Origin: a virus
Strand: one strand, 5' to 3'
IMG/VR virus record: IMGVR_UViG_3300042450_000021
Span: 1 to 33,507 of that record
Length of the DNA stretch: 33,507 bases
Made by a program: the position numbers and the translations under genes
The notes under the pieces: model-generated
The model's database searches: none
What the model was told of the DNA's origin: nothing
Seen by the model: the letters and a program-made list of their open reading frames with translations, nothing else
Shown here: positions 18,898-27,233 of the stretch, piece by piece
How positions within the stretch are numbered: the stretch's first letter is position 1
Layout: each line of letters opens with the position of its first letter

Positions 18898-20783
18898 TAG
18901 TTTTCTCCCGCACTTGCTTTTAAGTTAGCCGAAATAATTACAGCGTTGATAGGGTCGCTTACAACCACCTCAAACACCCTATCCCTAGCCATTCCTAGTC
19001 TGCGCCAAATAGCACGATTTTTGTATTTGCCGACCAAGCCGATAGAAGTCCAATGTTCACTCGACCATGTGGAGCCGCCATCGTTTGACCATCTCAGCAT
19101 TGCTTGTGGGTTTGCGCCATCGACCGCATCATTTATAGGCACAGTTATGCCAGTTAGACCAACGCCTGGCTGGAACTGAATCTGCAACTCATCAAAATAC
19201 TGCCTTTGAAAGTCAGCCACCAAATGCGGGGCGCGTCTAAGCCTGCGAATATGTTGCCCGTTATCCGTGTAATTTAACTTGTCTAATGAGTAAATTGAAC
19301 CATCCTCATAATCACCGACTAGAACTAAACCTTGAAAAACTGCACAGCAATTACCCCTGTGCCTTGTATATGTTCCGCTGTTTTCTGTATATAGCCACTT
19401 GTGCCACATCCCAGATGCTAAGTCATACACCCACGTCAGTTCTAAAGTAGGAAAAGACACTACATAGCATTCGTGCCCTTCTAATTGGTAAGTCCAAGCA
19501 ATAGCGTTATCAACAAACTGATTAGTCAAAGAGTTTTCAACCGCATGATTAGATATGCGCGTAGGCACATACCCTTTCATTTGCATAATTTGCGCTTGAC
19601 CTCGGCTATTGCGAGAAACATAAGCAAAAGAATCACCAAAACGGGCAAGCGAAAACTTAGCCGCTATGCCGTGTTGGGTGTTAGTGCCTGGTATGCGCTG
19701 GAAAGGAAAAGGCACAGAACCCACATCAGTCCACACCTCAGAAGAAGCCTCACCCATTAGGTAGACCTCTCGGTGGTCGACAATTAGCGCTATTAAATCA
19801 TCTGGCGAACCATCTTTGCTAGAAAAAGATGTAGAACCAGAAATAGGCGACAAAACACCAGAAGCACCAAACTGTTGTGATTCTGGGCGGTTGTAAACAA
19901 AGTAATTATCAACAATATCGCAAGTCTCACCGCCTGAGAAAGCGCCATCACTAGAAGGTAGTACAGTCCAATTAAGGGCGTACATGGTAATAGATGCAAT
20001 TGTTTGAGAATTGTTTACTGTGTAAGTTCCAGCGCCACCAGTACCCGTACCCAAAGCAGTAATGATGGTTTGAACTGTAATGCCAGCGCCTTGGATTGTT
20101 TGACCAACAAACAAGGTGCCACTAGCAACAGACGCGACTGTTAAGGTTGTGCCAGATATGGCGGCAGTAATCACAGCGCCTGGACTTGATGTATACATCT
20201 GGCTAGAAGCGATTGTTTGCGATAGACCAAGGGTATATGTACCCACGCCGCCCGTACCCGTTCCAAGGGCTGTTATAACTGTTTCCTGTAACGCACCCAC
20301 AGCAAATAAGTTTTGACCAACCGCAAGAGTTCCTGAATTAATTGCAGAAACAGTAAGAGTCGTACCAGACACAGCGCCCGTAAACACAGCCGCAGTCACA
20401 GTAGAAATACGCCATGTGTAGCGATATGTGCCGTCTACGATATAAGCGTTAATCCCGTTATCTGATATGGTGACACGACCCGTAGTAGTGTTCATTTGAC
20501 CAATCATCGTAGGCGTTAAAAGGCTGTTAAACACATAAACATAAGCGCCACAAACAGCCAACATGGAAGTTCCGCCAGAAAGGGTACGCAAACCGCGCAC
20601 TTCTTCTTGGTTTGGCAAAATGGCTTTAATCGTTAGGCCAGGCGTCGGGTACAGCGCCACCACCCCTCTATCACCAGCTTGCTTTAGTGGGTCAATCTCT
20701 GGAAGAAAATTTATACACTCATTCGAGTCTTGATAAACCGATGCGGCAGGATAGGAGGGGCCAACAAAGCCAAAATCAGGCAT
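18897..20783 (-). CDS. P22 gp10-like packaged-DNA stabilisation protein (628 aa)
   Basis: The opening [20 protein letters not shown], with PTPGL near 47, and later [36 protein letters not shown] and [10 protein letters not shown], match the gp10 tail-hub family. It closes the portal channel and carries the tail. Length is larger than P22 gp10 (472) mainly because of two tandem copies of an SGTTLTV-type module at about 134-197 and 205-268. Also present is RRAPHL followed by a C-terminal beta-rich domain. Confidence 0.9.
   Translation of the reverse strand: MPDFGFVGPSYPAASVYQDSNECINFLPEIDPLKQAGDRGVVALYPTPGLTIKAILPNQEEVRGLRTLSGGTSMLAVCGAYVYVFNSLLTPTMIGQMNTTTGRVTISDNGINAYIVDGTYRYTWRISTVTAAVFTGAVSGTTLTVSAINSGTLAVGQNLFAVGALQETVITALGTGTGGVGTYTLGLSQTIASSQMYTSSPGAVITAAISGTTLTVASVASGTLFVGQTIQGAGITVQTIITALGTGTGGAGTYTVNNSQTIASITMYALNWTVLPSSDGAFSGGETCDIVDNYFVYNRPESQQFGASGVLSPISGSTSFSSKDGSPDDLIALIVDHREVYLMGEASSEVWTDVGSVPFPFQRIPGTNTQHGIAAKFSLARFGDSFAYVSRNSRGQAQIMQMKGYVPTRISNHAVENSLTNQFVDNAIAWTYQLEGHECYVVSFPTLELTWVYDLASGMWHKWLYTENSGTYTRHRGNCCAVFQGLVLVGDYEDGSIYSLDKLNYTDNGQHIRRLRRAPHLVADFQRQYFDELQIQFQPGVGLTGITVPINDAVDGANPQAMLRWSNDGGSTWSSEHWTSIGLVGKYKNRAIWRRLGMARDRVFEVVVSDPINAVIISANLKASAGEN
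19980..20171 (-). repeat. SGTTLTV-type module, gp10-like copy 2
   Basis: Encodes [20 protein letters not shown], then [19 protein letters not shown]. Tandem with copy 1. Confidence 0.7.
20193..20384 (-). repeat. SGTTLTV-type module, gp10-like copy 1
   Basis: Encodes [20 protein letters not shown], then [19 protein letters not shown]. Tandem with copy 2. Confidence 0.7.
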
Positions 20784-20795
20784 GTATTACCTCTA

Positions 20796-21773
20796 TCATA
20801 CAAAGCCGCCCGTAAGTATGAATCCCGCATCTTTACTGCGCGAGTTCATCAAAACGTCTGGATATCTAGACATTTGCAACGGACTCATATTGTTGCGCTT
20901 TATGGTCGCTTTGGCTTGGGCGGCATAGGCATTAATCATCTGTATCTGTACAGTATTTGCTTTGCCGTACATAGGCATTAAACGCTCTGCCAAACACCAG
21001 CGAAGTGCCATTGAGTAGCCCTGTGGCAAAACAACGTTGTCGTATAAAGTGCCGTATCTGCTAAATATGGTATTAGCAAACAAGTGCATTTCGCCCTGCG
21101 AGGGGTTAGGCCAAACAAACAAATTTCCCGTGTCCGAATTTGGGTTGTAATAAATAGCTTTAGGCCATGGCCCACTTAAGGTTTTTAAGCCAATCATTTC
21201 ATAGCTTTGCAAAGGCAAAACAGCGACAGGGTAATCTAGCCCCCCGTTAATAATGGGCTGACCATTTGAATTAGTGTTAATACGAACAAAAGCAGAGTTA
21301 ATCTGCAAAGGCTTTTCATAGTAAGCGGTTATCGTTGTCGATGCCGCTGTCTGATTAATGTTTAGCTTGTATGTACCCTGCTCGTTAACATTACCGCCAG
21401 CGCCCGTCAAAAAGCCAACAATCTTTGTGCCTGTGGTAATTCCTGTGCCACTTAGGGTTTGCCCTTGGGCAACAGCACCAGAAGCAATAGTGGTCACAGT
21501 TAAAACATCACCAGTAATTGAACCTGTGAAAGATGCGCCAATAAAATTAGCGGTCGATGCGACAGGGCCAATCGTGTACTGGGTCTGACCCGCTATGACA
21601 GGGAAAATAATCTCTGTCACATTAAAAACCATCATGTCCTCATTTGACCATTGGTCTATAAGGTCGTTCAGCATATCAAAAGCATCTATTGCCGCGTCTG
21701 CGGTAGGCGTTTCACCAGCCTCTAAAGCGCCTATGTCTTTTAATGCTCTGCTAATAGTGTCATATGGGGTCAT
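20796..21773 (-). CDS. P22 gp4-like neck protein with inserted module (325 aa)
   Basis: The N-terminus [19 protein letters not shown] and later [19 protein letters not shown], with AKATIKRNN, match gp4-type head-completion proteins (P22 gp4 166 aa). The extra length comes partly from an inserted [11 protein letters not shown]-type module at about 82-150, shared with the neighbouring gp10-like protein. The middle has KAIYYNPN and [17 protein letters not shown], typical of the longer environmental versions. It probably forms the ring below the portal. Confidence 0.84.
   Translation of the reverse strand: MTPYDTISRALKDIGALEAGETPTADAAIDAFDMLNDLIDQWSNEDMMVFNVTEIIFPVIAGQTQYTIGPVASTANFIGASFTGSITGDVLTVTTIASGAVAQGQTLSGTGITTGTKIVGFLTGAGGNVNEQGTYKLNINQTAASTTITAYYEKPLQINSAFVRINTNSNGQPIINGGLDYPVAVLPLQSYEMIGLKTLSGPWPKAIYYNPNSDTGNLFVWPNPSQGEMHLFANTIFSRYGTLYDNVVLPQGYSMALRWCLAERLMPMYGKANTVQIQMINAYAAQAKATIKRNNMSPLQMSRYPDVLMNSRSKDAGFILTGGFV
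21324..21530 (-). repeat. SGTTLTV-type protein module inside the gp4-like gene
   Basis: Encodes [11 protein letters not shown], then [19 protein letters not shown] and [18 protein letters not shown]. Related to the two copies in the gp10-like gene; DNA is diverged but the protein pattern is clear. Confidence 0.65.
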
Positions 21774-21776
21774 GGT

Positions 21777-22094
21777 TTATCCAAGATTTACTGTAAAAAC
21801 TTGGGGAACCCATGGCAATTTAACCTTGTCTTTGGCAAGATTAGCAAGTTGTTCCGCTAGGCGTGATTCTATTATATTTACGCCTTCTCGCATAGAGTCA
21901 GCCTTGACCCAAGCGATTACATCTTCCTCTTTTACCTCTAGCAAGGGCTTACGTAGAACAGGGTCACCAAAGCGCCAATATCCCTCAGTCTCTACTGTTA
22001 GGTCTATGTCTCGCGCTAGAACGCTGTACATGACTTCTGTAATTAGACCTTCATTAGCGTCTATTTCGTGTATTTTCCATTTGTAAGTAGTCAT
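21777..22094 (-). CDS. Conserved phage protein of the MTTYKWKI type (105 aa)
   Basis: MTTYKWKIHEIDANEGLITE, then GYWRFGDP, a helix VKEEDVIAWVKAD and a basic segment ending PWVPQVF. The family is widespread in cyanophages and freshwater phages (DUF7936-like by my reading), located near tail fibre genes; the role is unknown. The start overlaps the previous stop. Confidence 0.74.
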   Translation of the reverse strand: MTTYKWKIHEIDANEGLITEVMYSVLARDIDLTVETEGYWRFGDPVLRKPLLEVKEEDVIAWVKADSMREGVNIIESRLAEQLANLAKDKVKLPWVPQVFTVNLG

Positions 22095-22342
22095 TATGAA
22101 ATCCCCAATGCTTGTTTAAGTTTTGCTAACTCTGTCGGATTGGCAACAATTTGTTCCGCTAAGCTTAGTACAGGCACATCCACTACTACTAATGGAACAG
22201 GGCTGATGAACACACCGTCAATAAACTTATGTTGCGTTGTAATATCCTCGGTGCAGTCAATCCACCTTAACGCTTCATGTACTGGAAAGGTGTTGGCGCG
22301 AATTTCCGCTATGCGCCCAGATGGTTCAATAAGTGCTTTCAT
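22094..22342 (-). CDS. Small tail-region protein (82 aa)
   Basis: MKALIEPSGRIAEIRANTFP, then WIDCTEDITTQHKFIDGVFI and a C-terminal helix ELAKLKQALG. The short beta N-terminus and helical end resemble small tail-fibre-associated or chaperone-like proteins placed after fibre genes, but the function is not known. Both ends overlap neighbours by one to four bases. Confidence 0.68.
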   Translation of the reverse strand: MKALIEPSGRIAEIRANTFPVHEALRWIDCTEDITTQHKFIDGVFISPVPLVVVDVPVLSLAEQIVANPTELAKLKQALGIS

Positions 22343-23142
22343 ACGTAAAACTCCTCTACAACGACAATTCCAGCAGCGCCATTACCACCGGAAACCGCAC
22401 CTTGCCCGCCAAGACTAGCGCCGCCACCGCCGCCCGCCCCATATTGAGTAGCCGCCGCCGAGATTGCGCTACTCTGCACCCCTTCAGGGCCTGCACATAA
22501 AAAAGAAGCCCCCCCACTTCCTCCTACACCCCTATTGGGACTGGCAAAAGAAAACCCAAATCCACCAGAACCGCCTGTTAGGTTAAAACTTCCGCCAGAA
22601 CCAACGCCTCCTGTAGATGTAGAGCCGCCTTCGGTGTTTTGACCTGCATTTGAAATTGAGGGGCAACCTAATCCAGCACTGCCGCCCGTGGCGGAACAAT
22701 GTGAGCCAAAACTAGATGTGCCGCCCGCGCTTCCGTTGCCACCGCTAGTCCCGCCGCCACCAAGCGCACCAACAGTGACTGTTTCGGTAGCACCAACTGA
22801 GGAAGCACTAATAATTTCAATAGCCGTACCGCCACCACCGCCTCCTGTGGCGGCAGAATTAAATCCACCTGCGTTTGCTGCCGCACTACCACCGCCACCA
22901 CCACCGCCAACTACCGTTACTTTGATAGATTTAACACCGCTTGGTTTTGTGTAAGTACCAGAGGCGGTAAAGACTTGAATCGTTGTACCACCCGCCACAG
23001 CATTTGTAAAAGTAACAACCTGTGCCGCACTGATACTTACCGCAGTCGTTTCATTAGTTTGAATATTTAGGATGCCAGAATCGTCACCCGTGGAGATTAG
23101 CCCCCCGTTATTTGTGCTTGTGCCGTTGATAGTTGAAGCCAT
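22339..23142 (-). CDS. Glycine-rich fibre tip / receptor-binding protein (267 aa)
   Basis: The N-terminal 75 residues carry a small fibre module, then FTASGTYTKPSGVKSIKVTV, the classic start of a glycine-rich tip domain. From there almost every third residue is Gly, in runs such as GGGGGGGS and ATGGGGGG. Such domains form polyglycine sandwich tips that contact receptors (as in S16-type adhesins), with exposed variable loops. It is probably the distal adhesin of the long fibre encoded just upstream. Confidence 0.82.
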   Translation of the reverse strand: MASTINGTSTNNGGLISTGDDSGILNIQTNETTAVSISAAQVVTFTNAVAGGTTIQVFTASGTYTKPSGVKSIKVTVVGGGGGGGSAAANAGGFNSAATGGGGGGTAIEIISASSVGATETVTVGALGGGGTSGGNGSAGGTSSFGSHCSATGGSAGLGCPSISNAGQNTEGGSTSTGGVGSGGSFNLTGGSGGFGFSFASPNRGVGGSGGASFLCAGPEGVQSSAISAAATQYGAGGGGGASLGGQGAVSGGNGAAGIVVVEEFYV

Positions 23143-23143
23143 G

Positions 23144-23362
23144 TTAAGTTCCTGACGTAGATGCTAATAAATAGTAAACAGTACCATTGATATCTATGGC
23201 AATTTTATTTGTTACTGTTCCCAAAATAGAAGCGGAAACTCCAGTTGAAACCAATACATTTCCAGTAGCGGCTGGTAGCGTTAACGTAGTAGAACCAGAC
23301 ACCGCTAACGCTTGTAGCGTTACCGTTCCGCTTGTGTCTCCAGCAATAATTACTTGACTCAT
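23144..23362 (-). CDS. Small fibre-associated protein (72 aa)
   Basis: MSQVIIAGDTSGTVTLQALA, then VSGSTTLTLPAATGNVLVST. This GDTSG..TL..P..TGTV pattern is common at fibre N-termini and as short stand-alone proteins in environmental phages. The function is probably structural. It lies between the long fibre and the glycine-rich tip. Confidence 0.72.
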   Translation of the reverse strand: MSQVIIAGDTSGTVTLQALAVSGSTTLTLPAATGNVLVSTGVSASILGTVTNKIAIDINGTVYYLLASTSGT

Positions 23363-23372
23363 ATTTTTATCC

Positions 23373-26042
23373 TTAAACTACGTACCAGCGTTGACCCGAT
23401 GCAATAGTCACCGCCTGACCTGACGCAATTGTGATTGGGCCAACCGAAAATCCATTGTTTCCGCTTGCTATCGTGTAACTTGTGCTAACAGTCGTGCTGT
23501 TTAGCAATATGCCGTTTGATGCAACTACTGCTGGCGTTTTAAATTCGCCTTTGCTTGGGTTGTAGTTAAGTTTGGTTGAACTTACATATTCGGTGCTTAC
23601 TGTGCCAGTTGTAGCATCTGCAAATAAAGGATAGCGCGTTGCGTTAGTGGTTGTATCGTCACTAATCGTTACCGCAGTTCCAGCCGTTGCCCAAGTAAAC
23701 GCAGAGCCACTCCAAGTCAATGCTGTGCTTGCCGTTGTCGGTGCTACAACAAAAGAAGTCGCGCCAACACCACTTTGGAAAGGAATCTGATTAGCAGTTC
23801 CACCAGCAAGATTAGTTGCGGTTGTTGCACTTGTTGCGGTTGCCGCGTTACCACCAATCGAAAGACTAGTAGCCGTACCCGTTAGCCCAGTACCCGCGCC
23901 AGAGAATGAGGTCGATGTAAATACGCCCGTAGAAGGGTTAAATTGCAACTTGGTAGAGGATACATACTCTGTCGTTAGATTACCGCTTGTGGCGTCTGCG
24001 TAGAGCGGATAGCGCGTAGCGTTAGTAGTTGTGTCATCTGTTACTGTTGCGTAAGCAGATGGGGTTGTCCATGTAGGCGTTCCAGAACCAGCAGAGGTTA
24101 AAACTTGACCGATTGAACCAACAGTAGTAAATGCGTAAGCAGTACCGCTACCATAGGCAATGCCACCAGCAGTAGGAGTAGCCGTTCCATTTGTACCCCC
24201 ACTAGCAATAGGCACTTGTCCAACAATGTGGCTTACTTCAGTAGAAATAAACTGTATGCCTACCAACAAAGCGCCAACAGAAGGGTTAACTCTTGTTATT
24301 ACACCAACTTGAACAGAATAATTCGGATTATTTGGCTCGGTAGCCGTATAAGCGCCAGCAACTGTTGGCGATAGAAAAACAGCTTGACCATCTGTAAACG
24401 CAGATGTGTTAAGACCATTTACCAATCCAGAAGTTGTTACATAACCAAACCCGTTGTTTGCAATATTTGTAGTTGTAACGCCAATAATGTCAGATGTTGC
24501 AAAAGATGTTGCAATAGCCAAGGCAATAGTTGGAGTATTTCCAGTAGCACCATTTATATAAACAACAGAACCATCATTTATTTGTGAGCCTGTTTGATTT
24601 CTTACTCTAACGATTTGTTCTTGTCCGATGTTTACGGACATTTCGCTGTTATCGTTATAGTAATTCAGCGTTTTTGCTGTTGAATCATAAAAAAGCAATC
24701 CTTCCGCATAAGTTGGCGCGGTTGTAGGCGTAAATGCTTGGTAATTGCTTATTGTTGGGTTGTTTAGCGTAGGCGCAGTAGCCAGAGCCACCACAGTTCC
24801 CGTTCCTGTCGTGCTATACGAAGTACCCCATGCTGTACCCGTCGAATTAGGTATTCCAGCGCCAGGGTAAACCATTGGCGCGGTGTTTGCTATCGTTACA
24901 GCCGCAGAACCGTTGTAGCTTGTACCGCTTAGATTTGAACCGATAGTCAACGCAAATAGATTAGAGCCTAGCGATACGCCAGAAATCGTGCTGTTGGCTA
25001 ACTGCGCGTTAGTAATAGTTCCACTTAGGTCTGTCGTTGGTACTGTGGCAGACGCTGTAAACGCGCTTGTACCGCTTCCTTTTACATATCCTGTTAGCGT
25101 AGTAGCACCCGTACCGCCAAAAGCCACGCCAATCGTGCTTGCGTTCCAAGTGCCTGCGGTTAGCGTTCCTACACCAGTAATTCCAGTATAAGAGCCAGAG
25201 ATTCGTGCCGTATCTATCGTGCCAGAGGTAATCTGATTAGCGGCAATAGCAATACTTGTGTTAGTTACCGATGTAACTTGACCACTTGCGTTAGTTGTAA
25301 AAACTGGAACTTGCGAGGCAGAGCCATAAGTGCCAGCCGTACCTACGGGAGTGATGCTGAACTGAAAGCCAGCAAGGGTTAGCCCTGTGCCAGCCGTATA
25401 AATTGCGTTGTTTGAGAATTGAACAAAGGTAACAGCCGTAACGCCTAGAGTGCCACCAGTTTGATTAGTGTTTACCCAAGATGAGCCTGTCCACACAGTA
25501 CCAGAAATGATGAATAGGTAAGCCGCAACTAATTCATCCCAAGTATTCGCGTCTAGTGAGCGAGTCCATGCACTTGCAGAAGCCAAATAGATGCCGTTAT
25601 CAGCGCTTGCGGTTTGATTTCTTACTAAAATTCTTTCGCCAGCAGTTAGCGTAGAAACCCAATCGCCATTGGCCTGCACAGCAAGACCAGACAGCGTAAT
25701 GTTTCCATTTGTTGTGTAATTTGCTGGTTGTTTAAACGACAAACCTTGCGTCGTAGCGTCTACATACGCTTTATTAGCAATATCAGTCGAGTTAGAGGGC
25801 GATGTAAATATCGTTCCCGTTGTCGTAGTGATATTAGTAAAAACCCCAGTAGATGGGGTAACAGCACCGATAGTCGTTGAATTTATCGTGCTGTTTGTTA
25901 TGTTTAACCCAGATTGGTCTGGATTTACTGTCGCATAAAACGGTTGACCCTGACCAATAAAGGTCTGAAAAGTCCCGTCAACAGAAAAATACGCTTGAAC
26001 GGGAAGTAAGTTTTGCAGAACTGAATTGGCAGGGTTAGCCAT
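23373..26042 (-). CDS. Long tail fibre with internal repeats (889 aa)
   Basis: The N-terminus QAYFSVDGTFQTFIGQGQPF is followed by SPSNSTDIANKAYVDATTQG, a common fibre motif, and by GERILVRNQTASADNGIYLA. The body is beta-strand-rich with many Thr, Ser and Gly. Near the C-terminus there are two copies of a module with NATRYPL.ADAT and TEYVSSTKL. There is no peptidase or autocleavage motif. It is probably a trimeric fibre reaching the host surface. Its location between coat genes and neck genes is unusual for P22 itself but common in environmental podoviruses. Confidence 0.84.
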   Translation of the reverse strand: MANPANSVLQNLLPVQAYFSVDGTFQTFIGQGQPFYATVNPDQSGLNITNSTINSTTIGAVTPSTGVFTNITTTTGTIFTSPSNSTDIANKAYVDATTQGLSFKQPANYTTNGNITLSGLAVQANGDWVSTLTAGERILVRNQTASADNGIYLASASAWTRSLDANTWDELVAAYLFIISGTVWTGSSWVNTNQTGGTLGVTAVTFVQFSNNAIYTAGTGLTLAGFQFSITPVGTAGTYGSASQVPVFTTNASGQVTSVTNTSIAIAANQITSGTIDTARISGSYTGITGVGTLTAGTWNASTIGVAFGGTGATTLTGYVKGSGTSAFTASATVPTTDLSGTITNAQLANSTISGVSLGSNLFALTIGSNLSGTSYNGSAAVTIANTAPMVYPGAGIPNSTGTAWGTSYSTTGTGTVVALATAPTLNNPTISNYQAFTPTTAPTYAEGLLFYDSTAKTLNYYNDNSEMSVNIGQEQIVRVRNQTGSQINDGSVVYINGATGNTPTIALAIATSFATSDIIGVTTTNIANNGFGYVTTSGLVNGLNTSAFTDGQAVFLSPTVAGAYTATEPNNPNYSVQVGVITRVNPSVGALLVGIQFISTEVSHIVGQVPIASGGTNGTATPTAGGIAYGSGTAYAFTTVGSIGQVLTSAGSGTPTWTTPSAYATVTDDTTTNATRYPLYADATSGNLTTEYVSSTKLQFNPSTGVFTSTSFSGAGTGLTGTATSLSIGGNAATATSATTATNLAGGTANQIPFQSGVGATSFVVAPTTASTALTWSGSAFTWATAGTAVTISDDTTTNATRYPLFADATTGTVSTEYVSSTKLNYNPSKGEFKTPAVVASNGILLNSTTVSTSYTIASGNNGFSVGPITIASGQAVTIASGQRWYVV
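23541..23668 (-). repeat. Fibre module repeat, copy 1
   Basis: Encodes DDTTTNATRYPLFADATTG, then TEYVSSTKLNYNPSKGEF. Diverged duplicate of 23920-24050. Confidence 0.65.
23920..24050 (-). repeat. Fibre module repeat, copy 2
   Basis: Encodes DDTTTNATRYPLYADATSG, then TEYVSSTKLQFNPSTGVF. About 370 bases from copy 1. Confidence 0.65.
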
Positions 26043-26051
26043 AGCACCCCT

Positions 26052-26396
26052 TTAACTTTGATAGACAGAGGGCGTTACATACAAGATGCCAGCGGTTGCA
26101 GAATTGCTTTTTGCTGTTAAGTAGTATGGTGCAACAGGCGTTGCAACTATTAAAGGTCTTGTCATGCCGGCAGGCAATACAAAATCTCCATTAGTGCCGT
26201 CTACGGGAAAGACGGGAGCGCCTGGGTCGGTAGTTCCCCACTTCACCGCAATAGGGCTTGCACCCGTATTGAGAAAAGCGGTGTAGTTAACTTGGTCGTT
26301 AGTAGCGTCATCAATTAAAACAGCCGTATGCGCGGTCTGCGTTACCGATAAGGCTACTGTTTGACCTGCAGTTCTTAGAACAGATGAGCCAGCCAT
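26052..26396 (-). CDS. Hypothetical head-region protein (114 aa)
   Basis: MAGSSVLRTAGQTVALSVTQ, then an immunoglobulin-like or beta-sandwich pattern with AFLNTGASPIAVKWG and VLPAGMTRPLIVATP. It resembles small phage head-decoration or head-tail proteins, but the assignment is by position and composition only. It follows two paralogous decoration-like genes. Confidence 0.65.
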   Translation of the reverse strand: MAGSSVLRTAGQTVALSVTQTAHTAVLIDDATNDQVNYTAFLNTGASPIAVKWGTTDPGAPVFPVDGTNGDFVLPAGMTRPLIVATPVAPYYLTAKSNSATAGILYVTPSVYQS

Positions 26397-26398
26397 GA

Positions 26399-26737
26399 TT
26401 AAGCCGCGTTCGTTGCGATTGGTGCGCCTTCAACGCGGTCAACCCTGATGTAATACACACCAGCCGCAGGCGTAATTGCAGTAGCCGCGCCAGAAATGTT
26501 CTGGAACTGAATCTTCAATGTGTTGTCTGCGCTTGCGTCTATATTGGTGATTGCAACATTTGAGGTTTGATTACCCGCAAAGTGAAGCAATGAACAAATG
26601 TCAGACGCCTTTAAACCAGCGATTGGGAAGGTTTGCAAAGACTGCACAGAAGCGGTAGTCATTGCAGATGGGGTCAACGTGGGAGCCATGACAAATGATT
26701 CTTGAACATTTCCACGGGATAGGGTAGTAGATGACAT
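26399..26737 (-). CDS. Decoration-like head protein, paralogue 2 (112 aa)
   Basis: It shares a pattern with the gene at 26827-27204: QESFVMAP, a central QTSNVAITNIDASADNTLKI and a final TPAAGVYYIRVDR. Both are small beta-rich proteins downstream of the coat gene, so a capsid-decoration role is likely. It is separated from paralogue 1 by a terminator, so it may be expressed at a different level. Confidence 0.7.
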   Translation of the reverse strand: MSSTTLSRGNVQESFVMAPTLTPSAMTTASVQSLQTFPIAGLKASDICSLLHFAGNQTSNVAITNIDASADNTLKIQFQNISGAATAITPAAGVYYIRVDRVEGAPIATNAA

Positions 26738-26786
26738 AAATATTCCTTTGCAGAATGGTTTGATTGTATCGTAAAAGAAAAAAAAA

Positions 26787-26805
26787 CCACCCCTTTTGAG
26801 AGTGG
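26787..26805. terminator. Bidirectional terminator inside the late operon
   Basis: Read leftward, CCACTC, a short loop and GGGTGG (one G-T pair), then a run of nine T; read rightward the stem ends in GGCTTTTT. It lies downstream of the coat gene and the first decoration-like gene. It should reduce read-through to fibre and neck genes. Confidence 0.72.
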
Positions 26806-26826
26806 CTTTTTCCTACTTCACACCAA

Positions 26827-27204
26827 TTACCAAGAGAGTAATGGTGATGTTGCGGTGGAACCAGTTAAGGTGCTTGGGCGTTGTACAGACACTAAGTAAG
26901 TGCCAGCCGCAGGCGTTACGCTACCAGCGGTGGGGTTTACAAAGCGAATGGTCAACTGGTCAGCCGCTGAAACATAAGCATCTAAAACGCCTACGCCTGC
27001 CGTTTGTGCGCCATTAAAAGCAACAGAAACATAGTCACCTACCGCCAAACCAATGCCTGTAGAAGCAAAGTTTTGTGCGGCACAAGTGATAGTAGCTACT
27101 GCCACAGGAGTAAGACTCAAAGAAAACACGCCACCCTTGACCACATTGGTCATTGGGGCAAAGGATTCTTGAGTGATGGTGGTTGCTGGGCCTGGATTTG
27201 CCAT
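26827..27204 (-). CDS. Decoration-like head protein, paralogue 1 (125 aa)
   Basis: MANPGPATTITQESFAPMTN, then GLAVGDYVSVAFNGAQTAGV, VSAADQLTIRFVNPTAG and TPAAGTYLVSVQRP. The pattern is a small beta-sandwich found after coat genes in environmental phages. It matches the gene at 26399-26737 over most of its length, suggesting tandem duplication. It is probably a capsid-decorating or cement protein. Expressed with the coat gene. Confidence 0.73.
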   Translation of the reverse strand: MANPGPATTITQESFAPMTNVVKGGVFSLSLTPVAVATITCAAQNFASTGIGLAVGDYVSVAFNGAQTAGVGVLDAYVSAADQLTIRFVNPTAGSVTPAAGTYLVSVQRPSTLTGSTATSPLLSW

Positions 27205-27233
27205 GATATTTATTCCTTAAAAAGAGTTAATGA

